Assembly: GCA_036378175.1 (NCBI GenBank)
Contig: DASUWY010000071.1
Location: 38,993 to 102,992 of the forward strand
Direction: 5' to 3'
Origin: Thermoleophilaceae bacterium
GTDB taxonomy: Bacteria; Actinomycetota; Thermoleophilia; Solirubrobacterales; Thermoleophilaceae
Length of the DNA stretch: 64,000 nt
Position numbers and translations under genes: made by a program. The notes under the pieces were generated by a model, which did no database searches, was not told the origin of the DNA, and saw nothing but the letters and a program-made list of their open reading frames with translations. Shown one piece after another: positions 50,517 through 58,685 of the stretch (the first letter of the stretch is position 1; the number at the start of each line of letters is the position of its first letter).

Positions 50517-51290
50517 GTGCGCCCAGAAACCGACATAGACACCGACCTCGCCCGGCTCGCCGACGGCACGCTCGACCCGGAGCGCGCGCGCGAGCTCGAG
50601 GCGCGCGTGGCGGACTCGCCCGAGCTTGCGGCCCAGCTGGCCGAGCAGCAGCGGGCCATCACCGCGATGCGCGCGCTCGACCACCGCGCGCCGATGGCGC
50701 TGCGCGAGCAGGTGGAGCGGATGCGCGAGCGGTCGGGACCCAAGCGCCGGCGTGCCAGGCGCTATGGGCTCGCCGGTGCGCTCACCACCGCGGCGGCGTG
50801 CGTCGCCGTGGCTCTCGCCGTGATCGTCGGTTCCGGCGCCAGCGGGCCGTCGCTTGCGCAGGCGTCCGCCTTCACGGTCAAGCCGGCCACGGGCCCGGCC
50901 CCCAGCCACAGCTTCGACGGCACGCTCAACCTCAACGTCGACGGCGTCCCGTACCCCTACTGGAAGAAGGACTACGGCTGGGTGGCCACCGGGTCGCGCG
51001 TCGACAAGGTGGGCGGCCGCACGGCCACGACCGTCTTCTACCGCAAGGGCAACAAGCGGATCGGCTACACGATCGTCACCGGAAAGCCCGTGTCCGTGTC
51101 AGGCTCGCCGAAGGTCACCTGGCTGGGCGGCACCCGCTTCCGCAGCATGCCCGTGAAGGGCAACACGGTGGTCACGTGGGAGCGCCGCGGGCACTCGTGC
51201 ATCCTCTCCGGGTCGGGCGTCTCGCGTGCGCAACTCCTCAAGCTCGCCTCGTGGAAGGACGAGGGCGAGCTGCCCTGGGCCAGCTCCTAG
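50517..51290 (+). CDS. Anti-sigma-factor-like single-span membrane protein
   Basis: 257 residues. A cytoplasmic N-terminal domain of about 80 residues (LARLADGTLDPERARELEAR, then DSPELAAQLAEQQRAI) resembles the helical sigma-binding module of RskA/ZAS-type factors without a clear zinc motif. One membrane helix follows (about 85-105), then an extracytoplasmic beta-rich domain. Starts at GTG. The ECF sigma gene is convergent, sharing the CTAG stop palindrome. Cognate pairing is inferred. Confidence 0.7.
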   Translation: MRPETDIDTDLARLADGTLDPERARELEARVADSPELAAQLAEQQRAITAMRALDHRAPMALREQVERMRERSGPKRRRARRYGLAGALTTAAACVAVALAVIVGSGASGPSLAQASAFTVKPATGPAPSHSFDGTLNLNVDGVPYPYWKKDYGWVATGSRVDKVGGRTATTVFYRKGNKRIGYTIVTGKPVSVSGSPKVTWLGGTRFRSMPVKGNTVVTWERRGHSCILSGSGVSRAQLLKLASWKDEGELPWASS

Positions 51291-51778
51291 CTCTGTTCGC
51301 CCAGCGCCTTTGCCACTCGAGCCCGCGCTCTGAACAGCCGGCTCGTGATCGTGCCCTGACGCACCTTCAGGCTCTTCGCGGCTTCCTCGTACGAGAGGCC
51401 GACGATGTCGATGGCGATCAGAGCCTCCCGCTGCTCGTCAGGCAGCTCCGAGATCGCGGCGTACACCTCGCGCGCCTCCACGGCCTGGTCCGGCTGTACC
51501 GATGACGGCGCCTCAATCGGCGAGATCTCCTCATCCAGCTCCACCGAGGTGCTGCGGGCTGCGAGCGTGCGCCGCTGGCTGAGGAAGACGTTCTTCAGCG
51601 TGCGCAGCAGGTACCAGAGATCCTCCTCTCCACGCAGGAAGCGTGGTCGCGCGAGGATCTTCGCGAAGGTGTCCTGCACCAGGTCCTCGGCATCCTCGCG
51701 CGAGCCGGTGAGGGCCCAAGCGGCGCGGTAGAGGCGGTCGAGGTGGTCTCCGAGCCTGTTCGGATCAAGCTCTCGCAC
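51287..51778 (-). CDS. ECF-type RNA polymerase sigma factor
   Basis: 163 residues. Sigma region 2 (LYRAAWALTGSREDAEDLVQ) and region 4 (SELPDEQREALIAIDIVGLS then YEEAAKSL and GTITSRLFRARARV) are clear, with an acidic linker. It directs RNA polymerase to a stress regulon. GTG 51778 follows a TATCCT element after 9 bases. Convergent with the anti-sigma-like gene rather than co-directional. Confidence 0.9.
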   Translation of the reverse strand: MRELDPNRLGDHLDRLYRAAWALTGSREDAEDLVQDTFAKILARPRFLRGEEDLWYLLRTLKNVFLSQRRTLAARSTSVELDEEISPIEAPSSVQPDQAVEAREVYAAISELPDEQREALIAIDIVGLSYEEAAKSLKVRQGTITSRLFRARARVAKALGEQS

Positions 51779-51787
51779 GAAGCGCGC

Positions 51788-51793
51788 AGGATA
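51788..51793 (-). promoter_or_regulatory. Candidate -10 element for the ECF sigma gene
   Basis: On the minus strand TATCCT ends 9 bases before the GTG start, without a Shine-Dalgarno sequence. Confidence 0.4.
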
Positions 51794-51816
51794 TGCGCGC
51801 GCGGGGTCAACTTCCT

Positions 51817-52233
51817 CTAACTCACGATGGTCACCGTTACGGTGCGCCTCCGCGGGCGGTCATCGAAGTCGAGCAGCACGAGCTGTTGCCACGTGCCGCG
51901 CACGAGCCGGCCGTCCTCGATCGGCACGCTCTCGGACGGTCCCACGAACGCCGCGCGTATGTGCGCGTGCGAGTTGGTGTCGTGGTTCAAGCGGTTGTGC
52001 TCGTAGTCGCCTTGGGGCGGCACGAGGCGGTCGAGCGTGGCCTTCAGGTCGTGGATTCCGCCAGGCTCGAACTCCATCGCCGTCACCGCCGCGGTGGCGC
52101 CGGGCACGAACACCGTCGCCACCCCGGCGTCCACGCCCGCCGAGCGGATCACGCTCTCGACACCCTCGGTGAGGTCGATCACGTCGCCGTTGCCCCGCGT
52201 GGAGAACTCGAGGCGACCGCTATGTAGCGCCAC
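51817..52233 (-). CDS. YjbQ/UPF0047 family protein
   Basis: 138 residues. Family motifs GGIHDLKATLDRLVPPQGDY, YEHNRLNHDTNSHAHIRAAF and GTWQQLVLLDFDDRPRRR are all present, with conserved His residues of a putative metal site. YjbQ has been linked to a secondary thiamine-phosphate synthase activity. It starts with GTG directly after the panB stop, as the last gene of the pantothenate operon. Confidence 0.88.
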   Translation of the reverse strand: MALHSGRLEFSTRGNGDVIDLTEGVESVIRSAGVDAGVATVFVPGATAAVTAMEFEPGGIHDLKATLDRLVPPQGDYEHNRLNHDTNSHAHIRAAFVGPSESVPIEDGRLVRGTWQQLVLLDFDDRPRRRTVTVTIVS

Positions 52234-53157
52234 CTACCAGTCTCCGGAGAACGGCTCCCGCTCGCGCGTGTCGCGCTCGAGGAGCACGCGCAGCCGCTCG
52301 GCCTCGTCCGGCGCCATCGTGTACCCGTGCTCCTCCTCCGGATAGCGGCGGTGGCGCACGTCGTCTGCGAACCTGGCCACGCCGTCGATCATCTCCTGGC
52401 GGATGTTCGCGTAGCGCTTCACGAAGCGTGCGGCGTGCCCGTCGAAGATGCCGAGCAGGTCGTGGAACACGAGCACCTGGCCGTCGGTGGCCGGGCCCGC
52501 GCCGATGCCGATCACCGGCACCTCGAGCCGCTGGTGCACGGCCTCCATGAACGGCGTGGGCACCGCCTCGAACACGATCGCGAAGCAGCCCGCCTCCTCC
52601 AGCGCGTATGCGTCGCGTGCCACCTCGAGCGCCCGCTCCGCGGTGCGCCCCTGCGAGCGGTAGCCGCCAAGCGCGGTGGCTGTCTGCGGCGTGAGCCCCA
52701 CGTGCCCCATCACCGGGATGCCCGCGTCCACGATCGCCCTTGCGCGCTCCACCGAGCTGCCGCCGCGCTCGAGCTTCACCGCGTCGCAACCTGCCTCCTT
52801 GATGAAGCGCTGGGCCGTCATCACGGCCTGCTCGTTGGAGGCCTCATACGAGGCGAACGGCAGGTCGCCCACGAGCAGCGGCGTGTTCAGCCCGCGGCGC
52901 ACTGCCGAGCAGAGCATGAGCATCTCGTCGATCGTCACCGGCACGGTGCTGGGGTAGCCGAGTACGGTCATCGCGCCCGAGTCACCCACGAGCACCACGT
53001 CCACGCCGGCCTCCTCGGCCACCTGGGCACTCGGGTAGTCGTAGGCGGTGACCATCACGATCGGCTCGCCGAGAGCCTTCTTCTCCGCCAGCTTGGTCAG
53101 GGTCACGCGCTGGCGCTTGGCCGGCGGGCCGGGGGTTATGCGGGAGCCGGAGCTCAT
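52234..53157 (-). CDS. panB: 3-methyl-2-oxobutanoate hydroxymethyltransferase
   Basis: 307-residue barrel making ketopantoate from ketoisovalerate and methylene-tetrahydrofolate. Mg-binding VLVGDSGAMTVLGYPSTVPV, VKLERGG, GHVGLTPQ and GIGAGPATDGQVLVFHD are all conserved. The C-terminal 40 residues extend beyond the barrel. Its start overlaps the panD stop on the minus strand. Confidence 0.95.
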   Translation of the reverse strand: MSSGSRITPGPPAKRQRVTLTKLAEKKALGEPIVMVTAYDYPSAQVAEEAGVDVVLVGDSGAMTVLGYPSTVPVTIDEMLMLCSAVRRGLNTPLLVGDLPFASYEASNEQAVMTAQRFIKEAGCDAVKLERGGSSVERARAIVDAGIPVMGHVGLTPQTATALGGYRSQGRTAERALEVARDAYALEEAGCFAIVFEAVPTPFMEAVHQRLEVPVIGIGAGPATDGQVLVFHDLLGIFDGHAARFVKRYANIRQEMIDGVARFADDVRHRRYPEEEHGYTMAPDEAERLRVLLERDTREREPFSGDW

Positions 53158-53540
53158 CAGGCCACCTCCAGGAGGTCGACGTTCGAGTTCACATCGATGA
53201 TTTGGTTGTCCGCGTTCACGTGCACGACGGTGGGCTCGTATGACTCGAGCTCCTGCTCGTCGTAGGACGCGTAGGAGACGACGATGATCGTGTCCCCGGT
53301 GTGCACCAGCCGGGCCGCCGCGCCGTTCACCTTCATCTCGCCCGAGCCGCGCTCGCCCGCGATCGTGTAGGTCTCGAAGCGTGCGCCGTTGTCCACGTCG
53401 AGCACGTGGACGAGCTCGTGCTCGAGGATGTCCGCCGCTTCGAGCAGGTCGGGGTCGACCGTGATCGAGCCGACGTAGTGAAGGTCCGAGTCGGTGATCC
53501 GCGCGCGGTGGATCTTCGACTTGAGCATCTGACGGTTCAT
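53157..53540 (-). CDS. panD: Aspartate 1-decarboxylase precursor
   Basis: 127-residue proenzyme that self-cleaves between Gly24 and Ser25 (HYVGSITVD) to form the pyruvoyl cofactor. [14 protein letters not shown] at the N terminus, NGARFETY, and the closing [13 protein letters not shown] are characteristic. It supplies beta-alanine to PanC. Lies between panC and panB with overlapping ends. Confidence 0.95.
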   Translation of the reverse strand: MNRQMLKSKIHRARITDSDLHYVGSITVDPDLLEAADILEHELVHVLDVDNGARFETYTIAGERGSGEMKVNGAAARLVHTGDTIIVVSYASYDEQELESYEPTVVHVNADNQIIDVNSNVDLLEVA

Positions 53541-54382
53541 GTGCCTCCCAGCATGGTGTTGTCGATCAGCCGCGCCCGTCCCACGCGGACGGCCACGGCG
53601 AGAAGCGTCGAGCCGTTCACGCGCTCGACTGGTGAAAGGTCGTGGGCCGAGCGGAGCTCGAGGTATTCCGGCTCGATCTGCGCGGCGTCGAGCTCGGCAC
53701 GCGCGGCGGCCAGCACCTTCGCCGCATCGCGCTCGCCGGAGCGCACGGTCTCCTCGGCGGCGCGCAGGCCGCGCGAAATGGCCGCCGCGCGCTCGCGCTC
53801 CTCGTTACTCAGGTAGGCGTTCCGTGAGCTCATGGCCAGTCCGCTCGCCTCGCGCACGGTCGGGCAAACGCGAATCTCCACGGGCATGTTCAGATCGCGA
53901 ACGAGGCGCCGGATCACGAGCGCCTGCTGCGCGTCCTTCTGGCCGAAGTAGGCGCGGTCCGGCTGCGCCATGTTGAAGAGCTTGGTGACCACAGTGGTCA
54001 CGCCGCGGAAGTGCTCGCGGCCGCGGTGGGCAGGGTCGCCTTCGAGCGTCTCGGTGAGGCCGCCCACCTCCACTGCCGTGTCGAAGCCGTCCGGGTACAC
54101 CTCTTCCACCGCCGGCGCGAAGAGGATGTCCACGCCCTCCTCCTCGGCCTGCGCGGCGTCGCGCTCCTCAGAGCGCGGGTAGGCGCCGAAGTCCTCGCTC
54201 GGCCCGAACTGCGCCGGGTTGACGAAGAGCGACACCACCACTGTCTGGTTCTCCTCGCGGGCGGCGCGGATGAGCGAGAGGTGCCCCTCGTGGAAGGCAC
54301 CCATCGTCGGCACGAGCCCGACCGGCCGAGGCGCTTCCCGCAGAGCGTCGCGCAGCTCCGCCACAGTGCGCACCACCCTCAT
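53537..54382 (-). CDS. panC: Pantothenate synthetase
   Basis: 281-residue ATP-dependent ligase joining pantoate and beta-alanine. Nucleotide motif [39 protein letters not shown] and the [12 protein letters not shown] segment are conserved. It overlaps the DUF2520 gene upstream and panD downstream, so the four biosynthetic genes and yjbQ probably form one transcript. Confidence 0.95.
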   Translation of the reverse strand: MRVVRTVAELRDALREAPRPVGLVPTMGAFHEGHLSLIRAAREENQTVVVSLFVNPAQFGPSEDFGAYPRSEERDAAQAEEEGVDILFAPAVEEVYPDGFDTAVEVGGLTETLEGDPAHRGREHFRGVTTVVTKLFNMAQPDRAYFGQKDAQQALVIRRLVRDLNMPVEIRVCPTVREASGLAMSSRNAYLSNEERERAAAISRGLRAAEETVRSGERDAAKVLAAARAELDAAQIEPEYLELRSAHDLSPVERVNGSTLLAVAVRVGRARLIDNTMLGGT

Positions 54383-55131
54383 GCCGGCACCTTCGGCCCG
54401 GCGAGCGCCCGCGCGCGCTCGACCATCACGTCGAAGAGCGCCTCGAGCTGCGGTGCCGTGGCGCGCACCGCCTCGCGCTGCGCCGCCACGGTGAGCTCGT
54501 CTCCGCGAGCCACGGGACCCGTGAGCGCGCGCTCCGGGCCGAGCTCGGTCCAGTTCTCCACCGTCGCGCGCACGAGCGGCGCTAGCGCTGCGCGCGCCTC
54601 CGCGGGGTCGAGCCCGGCGCCGGCCGCCACCTCCTCCGCCGCCGCCTCGAGCGCCACCAGGAAGTTGGAGGCGATCGAGGCCGCGGCGTGGTAGGCGGGC
54701 CGCTGCTCATCGCTCAGCTCGAACGGCTCCATGCCGAGCGAGCGGGCGATTCCGACGGCGGCTTCGAGGGCCCCACCGCTCGTGCCGCCGACGGCACATC
54801 GGGATCCTCGGAAGCGCTCGGCGTCATGCGGGGAGCCGGTGAAGGTCTGGAGCGGGTGGAGGCCGAAGAGCCCGCGCGCTCCGGACGGCTCGAGAGCGGC
54901 CAGCCCGGTGGCGCCGCTCGTGTGACCCACGAGCGGAGCTGCGCCGGCGACTGTCGCGGCCGCCGTGCCGATCTCGCCGTCGGGCACGCAGAGCAGGATC
55001 GCGTCGGCATTGCTCGGCGTCTGGCCGCGGCCGAGCGGCCCGGCGACCTCGCGCCCGGAGGCGCGCAGCGCCTCGCTTACGGCCGTGCCAAGACGGCCAT
55101 TTCCGACGACCCCAATACGAAGTTCACTCAT
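54379..55131 (-). CDS. Rossmann-like DUF2520 dehydrogenase-type protein, candidate ketopantoate reductase
   Basis: 250 residues. N-terminal dinucleotide loop IGVVGNGRLGTAVSEAL, LCVPDGEI, LFGLHPLQTFTG typical of DUF2520, and a helical C-terminal dimerisation half. It is the first gene of the pantothenate operon, which lacks panE, so it may reduce ketopantoate to pantoate, as proposed for PanG-type proteins; this is inference. Start ATG 55131 chosen over the open frame up to 55188. Confidence 0.8.
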   Translation of the reverse strand: MSELRIGVVGNGRLGTAVSEALRASGREVAGPLGRGQTPSNADAILLCVPDGEIGTAAATVAGAAPLVGHTSGATGLAALEPSGARGLFGLHPLQTFTGSPHDAERFRGSRCAVGGTSGGALEAAVGIARSLGMEPFELSDEQRPAYHAAASIASNFLVALEAAAEEVAAGAGLDPAEARAALAPLVRATVENWTELGPERALTGPVARGDELTVAAQREAVRATAPQLEALFDVMVERARALAGPKVPA

Positions 55132-55191
55132 TTTGCGGTCCGTTCCTCTGTGGGTAACGGCCTCACGGCGAATTCTATCTACCCCCAAGGC

Positions 55192-55197
55192 TAGGGT
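55192..55197 (+). promoter_or_regulatory. Candidate -10 element for the uracil-DNA glycosylase gene
   Basis: TAGGGT ends 11 bases before ATG 55209. The spacing is slightly longer than in the other leaderless candidates. Confidence 0.35.
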
Positions 55198-55208
55198 CTT
55201 ACGCCTAG

Positions 55209-55874
55209 ATGGGACGGCCCGCCGCAGAGCGCCGAGAGGAGCTGATTCAGCTCTACCGCGAGGTTCAGAACTGCCGGCGCTGCCCGCTCTACGCTACCCG
55301 CACGCAGGCGGTGTTCGGCTCCGGCAACGCGGATGCCGACCTCATGTTCGTGGGCGAGGCGCCGGGCTTCCACGAGGACCAGCAGGGCAAGCCGTTCGTG
55401 GGCGCGGCCGGCAAGCTGCTCGACAACCTGCTGGAGGAGATCGGCCTCGCGCGCGAGGACGTGTTCATCGCGAACGTGCTGAAGAGCCGCCCGCCGGGCA
55501 ACCGCGATCCTCAGCCCGAGGAGATCGAGGCCTGCAAGCCGTACCTCACGCGGCAGATCGCGCTGATCGAGCCGCGGGTGATCTGCACGCTCGGCAACTT
55601 CTCCACCAAGCTGCTCACGCGCCGCCAGGACGGCATCACGCGGGTGCACGGCACACCGCAGGACCACGTGATCGCGGGCCTGCCGATCCGGATCTATCCG
55701 ATCTACCACCCCGCGGCCGGCCTGCGCAGCACCGCGATGCTCGAGACGCTGCGCGAGGACTTCAAGAAGCTGCCGGAGCTGCTCGAAGCCGCGCGGCCGC
55801 AGGAGGAGCCCGAGGACGAGGAGGACGCCTCGCCCGAACCGGTGGCGGCCTCGCAGCTGGGCCTCTTCGGGTAG
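55209..55874 (+). CDS. Uracil-DNA glycosylase, iron-sulfur (family 4-type), with C-terminal clamp-binding motif
   Basis: 221 residues. Cys residues for the 4Fe-4S cluster lie in NCRRCPL, EACKPYL and RVICTLG. Catalytic motif A is [11 protein letters not shown]; motif B-type HPAAGLR is near residue 175. It removes uracil from DNA. The last 30 residues are acidic and end in QLGLFG, matching the beta-clamp-binding consensus QLxLF. Starts at ATG 55209. Divergent from the pantothenate operon. Confidence 0.9.
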   Translation: MGRPAAERREELIQLYREVQNCRRCPLYATRTQAVFGSGNADADLMFVGEAPGFHEDQQGKPFVGAAGKLLDNLLEEIGLAREDVFIANVLKSRPPGNRDPQPEEIEACKPYLTRQIALIEPRVICTLGNFSTKLLTRRQDGITRVHGTPQDHVIAGLPIRIYPIYHPAAGLRSTAMLETLREDFKKLPELLEAARPQEEPEDEEDASPEPVAASQLGLFG

Positions 55875-55882
55875 CACGACCG

Positions 55883-55888
55883 TAGAGT
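55883..55888 (+). promoter_or_regulatory. Candidate -10 element for the tsaE operon
   Basis: TAGAGT ends 8 bases before GTG 55897; no Shine-Dalgarno sequence. Confidence 0.45.
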
Positions 55889-55896
55889 CCCGCCTC

Positions 55897-56307
55897 GTGA
55901 CGCACGAGACGGGCACGCCCGAGGAGACGGAGCGCGTGGGCGCCGAGCTGGCACGGCGGCTCGAGCCCGGCGACGTCGTGCTCGTCACGGGCGAGCTTGG
56001 CAGCGGGAAGACCACATTCGTCCGTGGCGCGGCCCGCGCGCTCGGGGTGACCGACCCGGTGACGAGCCCCACGTTCACGATCGGGCAGGTCTACGGTGGC
56101 GGCCCGCTGGAGGTGGCGCACATCGACCTCTACAGACTGCACTCGCTGTCGGGCGAGGACCCCGCCCTGCTGGACGACTACCTCACGCCGGAGCGGATCG
56201 GTTTCGTGGAGTGGCCGGACATTGCCGTGCCCGAGATAGGCCGCGCGGCGGCGCGGGTGACGATCCATCACCTCGGGCAGGACCGGAGGGCGATCGAAAT
56301 CGAATGA
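55897..56307 (+). CDS. tsaE: tRNA threonylcarbamoyladenosine biosynthesis ATPase TsaE
   Basis: 136 residues. Walker A GELGSGKTTFVRG, the SPTFTI switch and the WPDI region near the C terminus match TsaE. It powers the TsaBD complex for t6A modification of ANN-decoding tRNAs. First gene of a chain in which each stop overlaps the next start: tsaE-tsaB-rimI-tsaD-grx-rex. Confidence 0.94.
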   Translation: MTHETGTPEETERVGAELARRLEPGDVVLVTGELGSGKTTFVRGAARALGVTDPVTSPTFTIGQVYGGGPLEVAHIDLYRLHSLSGEDPALLDDYLTPERIGFVEWPDIAVPEIGRAAARVTIHHLGQDRRAIEIE

Positions 56308-56966
56308 ACGTGCTGGGCTTCGACACCTCCACCGCCGCCACCAGCGTATGCGTGCTTCGCGCCGACGGCGAGGCGTTCGAGCGGATCCCCACGGACGAGG
56401 ACCTGCTCGGGCCGCCCGGACACGCGCGCGAGCTGATGCCGGGCGTGGCGCAGGCGCTGGCCGACGCCGGTCTCGAGTACGGCGACCTCGATGCGCTCGC
56501 CGTGGGGGTGGGGCCGGGCAAGTTCACCGGTCTTCGCATTGGCGTGGCCACCGCCCGCGCTCTCGCTCACGCGGAGGACATTCCGGTCCACCCGGTGTCG
56601 TCGCTGGCGGCTCTCGCGGCCGGTATCGACGCCGAGGAGAGGCTGCCGCTGATCGACGCAAGGCGCGGTGAGCTGTTCGCCGCGCTCTACCGGGGAGCGG
56701 ACGAGGTGTGGCCGCCGTTCGCCGCGCCGCCGCAGGCCCTGCTCGAACGGCTGCGAGAGGCAGCTTTCACCGTCGTGACTGCCGGCGACGGCTCGCTACG
56801 ATTTCGACAAGAGCTGGAGGCGGGCGGAATCCACATCGCACCCGCCGGAGCGCACGCGGTGCGCGGGCTGCACATTTGCCGCCTGGCCGCGCAGGCGCCG
56901 GCGGTCCCGCCCGAGGCAGTCGTGCCGAACTACCTGCGAGACCCAGACGCAAAGCCACAGCGATGA
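56304..56966 (+). CDS. tsaB: tRNA t6A biosynthesis scaffold protein TsaB
   Basis: 220 residues, inactive ASKHA-fold partner of TsaD. NVLGFDTSTAATSVCVL at the N terminus and the GVGPGKFTGLRIGVATARAL motif are diagnostic; the metal-binding His pair of TsaD is absent, as expected. ATG 56304 overlaps tsaE (ATGA). Confidence 0.93.
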   Translation: MNVLGFDTSTAATSVCVLRADGEAFERIPTDEDLLGPPGHARELMPGVAQALADAGLEYGDLDALAVGVGPGKFTGLRIGVATARALAHAEDIPVHPVSSLAALAAGIDAEERLPLIDARRGELFAALYRGADEVWPPFAAPPQALLERLREAAFTVVTAGDGSLRFRQELEAGGIHIAPAGAHAVRGLHICRLAAQAPAVPPEAVVPNYLRDPDAKPQR

Positions 56967-57463
56967 CCGACCCGCTCAAGATCCGGCGCCTCACCTACGC
57001 GGACCTGCCGCAGGTGATCGCGATCGAGCGGAGGGCTTTCCCCACGCCGTGGTCGCTCGCCATGTTCGTGCTCGAGCTGTCCAAGCCGAGCGGCATCTGC
57101 CTCGCCGCCACGCGCGGCGAGCGGGTCGTGGGCTACCTCGTCTGCTCGCGCTACGACCGCGTGTGGCACGTGATGAACGTGGCCGTGGACGACCGCCAGC
57201 TGCGCCAGGGCATCGCCACCGCGCTGCTCACCCGGCTGTTCGAACTGGCTGACCGGGCCGGTGAGCAGTACACGCTCGAGGTGCGCGAGTCGAACCACGG
57301 TGCGATCACGCTGTACGAGCGGTTCGGCTTCAAGTCCGCGGGCTTGCGCCCGGGCTACTACCACGACAACAAGGAGGACGCCGTGATCATGTGGCGCACG
57401 GCCGAGTCCGTCGGGGAGTCGCCGGAGGGCGCAGCCGAGGGTGCGCGGCCCGCGCACGCGTGA
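56963..57463 (+). CDS. rimI: Ribosomal protein S18 alanine N-acetyltransferase-like GNAT
   Basis: 166 residues, GNAT fold. The acetyl-CoA motif is RQLRQGIATALLTRLFE and the C-terminal ITLYERFGFKSAGLRPGYY is RimI-like. It is inserted between tsaB and tsaD, a common arrangement. A short Ala/Gly-rich tail extends the usual 150 residues. Overlaps both neighbours. Confidence 0.9.
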   Translation: MTDPLKIRRLTYADLPQVIAIERRAFPTPWSLAMFVLELSKPSGICLAATRGERVVGYLVCSRYDRVWHVMNVAVDDRQLRQGIATALLTRLFELADRAGEQYTLEVRESNHGAITLYERFGFKSAGLRPGYYHDNKEDAVIMWRTAESVGESPEGAAEGARPAHA

Positions 57464-58443
57464 TCCTCGCGATCGAGACGAGCTGTGACGACACCTGCGC
57501 CGCCGTCGTCACCACGGAGGGCGAGATCCTCTCGAACGTGGTCGCCTCGCAGGGGCTGCTCCACGAGCGCTACGGCGGAGTGGTGCCCGAGATCGCCTCG
57601 CGCAGGCACCTCGAGCTCGTGGACGCCGTCACGGCCGACGCGCTGGAGCGGGCGAACACCTCGCTCGACGCAGTGGGCAGCGTGGCGGTCACCCGCGGCC
57701 CGGGGCTGATCGGGGCGCTGCTCGTGGGCGTATCGAGCGCGAAGGCGCTCGCGGCCGCGCGCCGGCTTCCCCTCACGCCCGTGAACCACCTGCACGGCCA
57801 CGTGGTGGCGAGCACGCTTGGCGAGAATCCAATCGAGCCGCCGTTCCTGTGCCTCGTGGCGAGCGGCGGCCACACGTTCGTCGCGCGCGTGGACGATCCG
57901 GCGGAGCACGCGGTGCTCGGCCAGACACTCGACGACGCCGCGGGCGAGGCGTTCGACAAGGGCGCCCGCATCCTCGGCCTGGAATATCCGGGCGGGCCGG
58001 TGATCGACCGGCTGGCGAAGGAGGGCGATCCCGAGGCGTTCGACTTCCCGCGCTCGCTCCCCGGCGATGGCCTCGACTTCAGCTTCAGCGGGCTCAAGAC
58101 GGCCCTGCTCTACCGGGTGCGCGACCTGGGCGAGGCCGAGGCGGAGCGGCGCCGGCCCGACCTGGCGGCCTCCTACCAGCGCGCGATCGTGGACGTGCTC
58201 GAGGCCCGCGCCCGCCAGGCGATCGAGCGCGAGGGGCTGCAGCGGTTCGCGATCGGCGGCGGCGTGGCGGCCAACAGCGAGTGGCGCGCCCGCGCGCAGG
58301 AGCTCGACGCCGAGCTGTGGGTGCCGCCGATGGCGCTCTGCACTGACAACGCGGCGATGATCGCCGCGGCCTCCCGCTTCCAGGCGCCGATGCCATACCC
58401 CGAGTACCTAAGCCTCGACGCCTCCGCGCGCCCCGCCGCATGA
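57460..58443 (+). CDS. tsaD: tRNA N6-threonylcarbamoyladenosine transferase TsaD
   Basis: 327 residues. ILAIETSCDDTCAAVV, the metal-binding NHLHGH and the phosphate motif GASGGHT-like LVASGGHTF, plus GPGLIGALLVG and FSFSGLKTA, define the family. GTG 57460 overlaps the rimI stop; the open frame continues upstream without similarity. It transfers threonylcarbamoyl to A37 with TsaB and TsaE. Confidence 0.95.
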   Translation: MILAIETSCDDTCAAVVTTEGEILSNVVASQGLLHERYGGVVPEIASRRHLELVDAVTADALERANTSLDAVGSVAVTRGPGLIGALLVGVSSAKALAAARRLPLTPVNHLHGHVVASTLGENPIEPPFLCLVASGGHTFVARVDDPAEHAVLGQTLDDAAGEAFDKGARILGLEYPGGPVIDRLAKEGDPEAFDFPRSLPGDGLDFSFSGLKTALLYRVRDLGEAEAERRRPDLAASYQRAIVDVLEARARQAIEREGLQRFAIGGGVAANSEWRARAQELDAELWVPPMALCTDNAAMIAAASRFQAPMPYPEYLSLDASARPAA

Positions 58444-58685
58444 GCGTCGTCACCCTCTACGGAAAGCCGGGCTGCCATCTCTGCGAGGACGCGTTCCAGG
58501 CGATCGAGCGCGTGCGCCGCGAGCGCGACTTCGAGCTGCGAGAGGTGGACATCACACTCGACCCGGGGCTGAACCGCGAATATGGGGAACGGATCCCCGT
58601 CGTGGCGGTGGATGGCGTCGAGCGATTCGAGTTCTTCGTGGACCCGGCCGCCCTCGCGAAGGCACTCGATAAAGTGGACGCGTGA
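58440..58685 (+). CDS. Glutaredoxin-like thiol protein (81 aa)
   Basis: A DUF836-type thioredoxin-fold protein with the redox pair Cys12 and Cys15 in GKPGCHLCEDA and the cis-Pro segment ERIPVVAVDG. It probably reduces disulfides in the cytosol. ATG overlaps tsaD, and its stop overlaps rex at GTGA. The link to the redox regulator Rex suggests joint expression. Confidence 0.85.
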   Translation: MSVVTLYGKPGCHLCEDAFQAIERVRRERDFELREVDITLDPGLNREYGERIPVVAVDGVERFEFFVDPAALAKALDKVDA

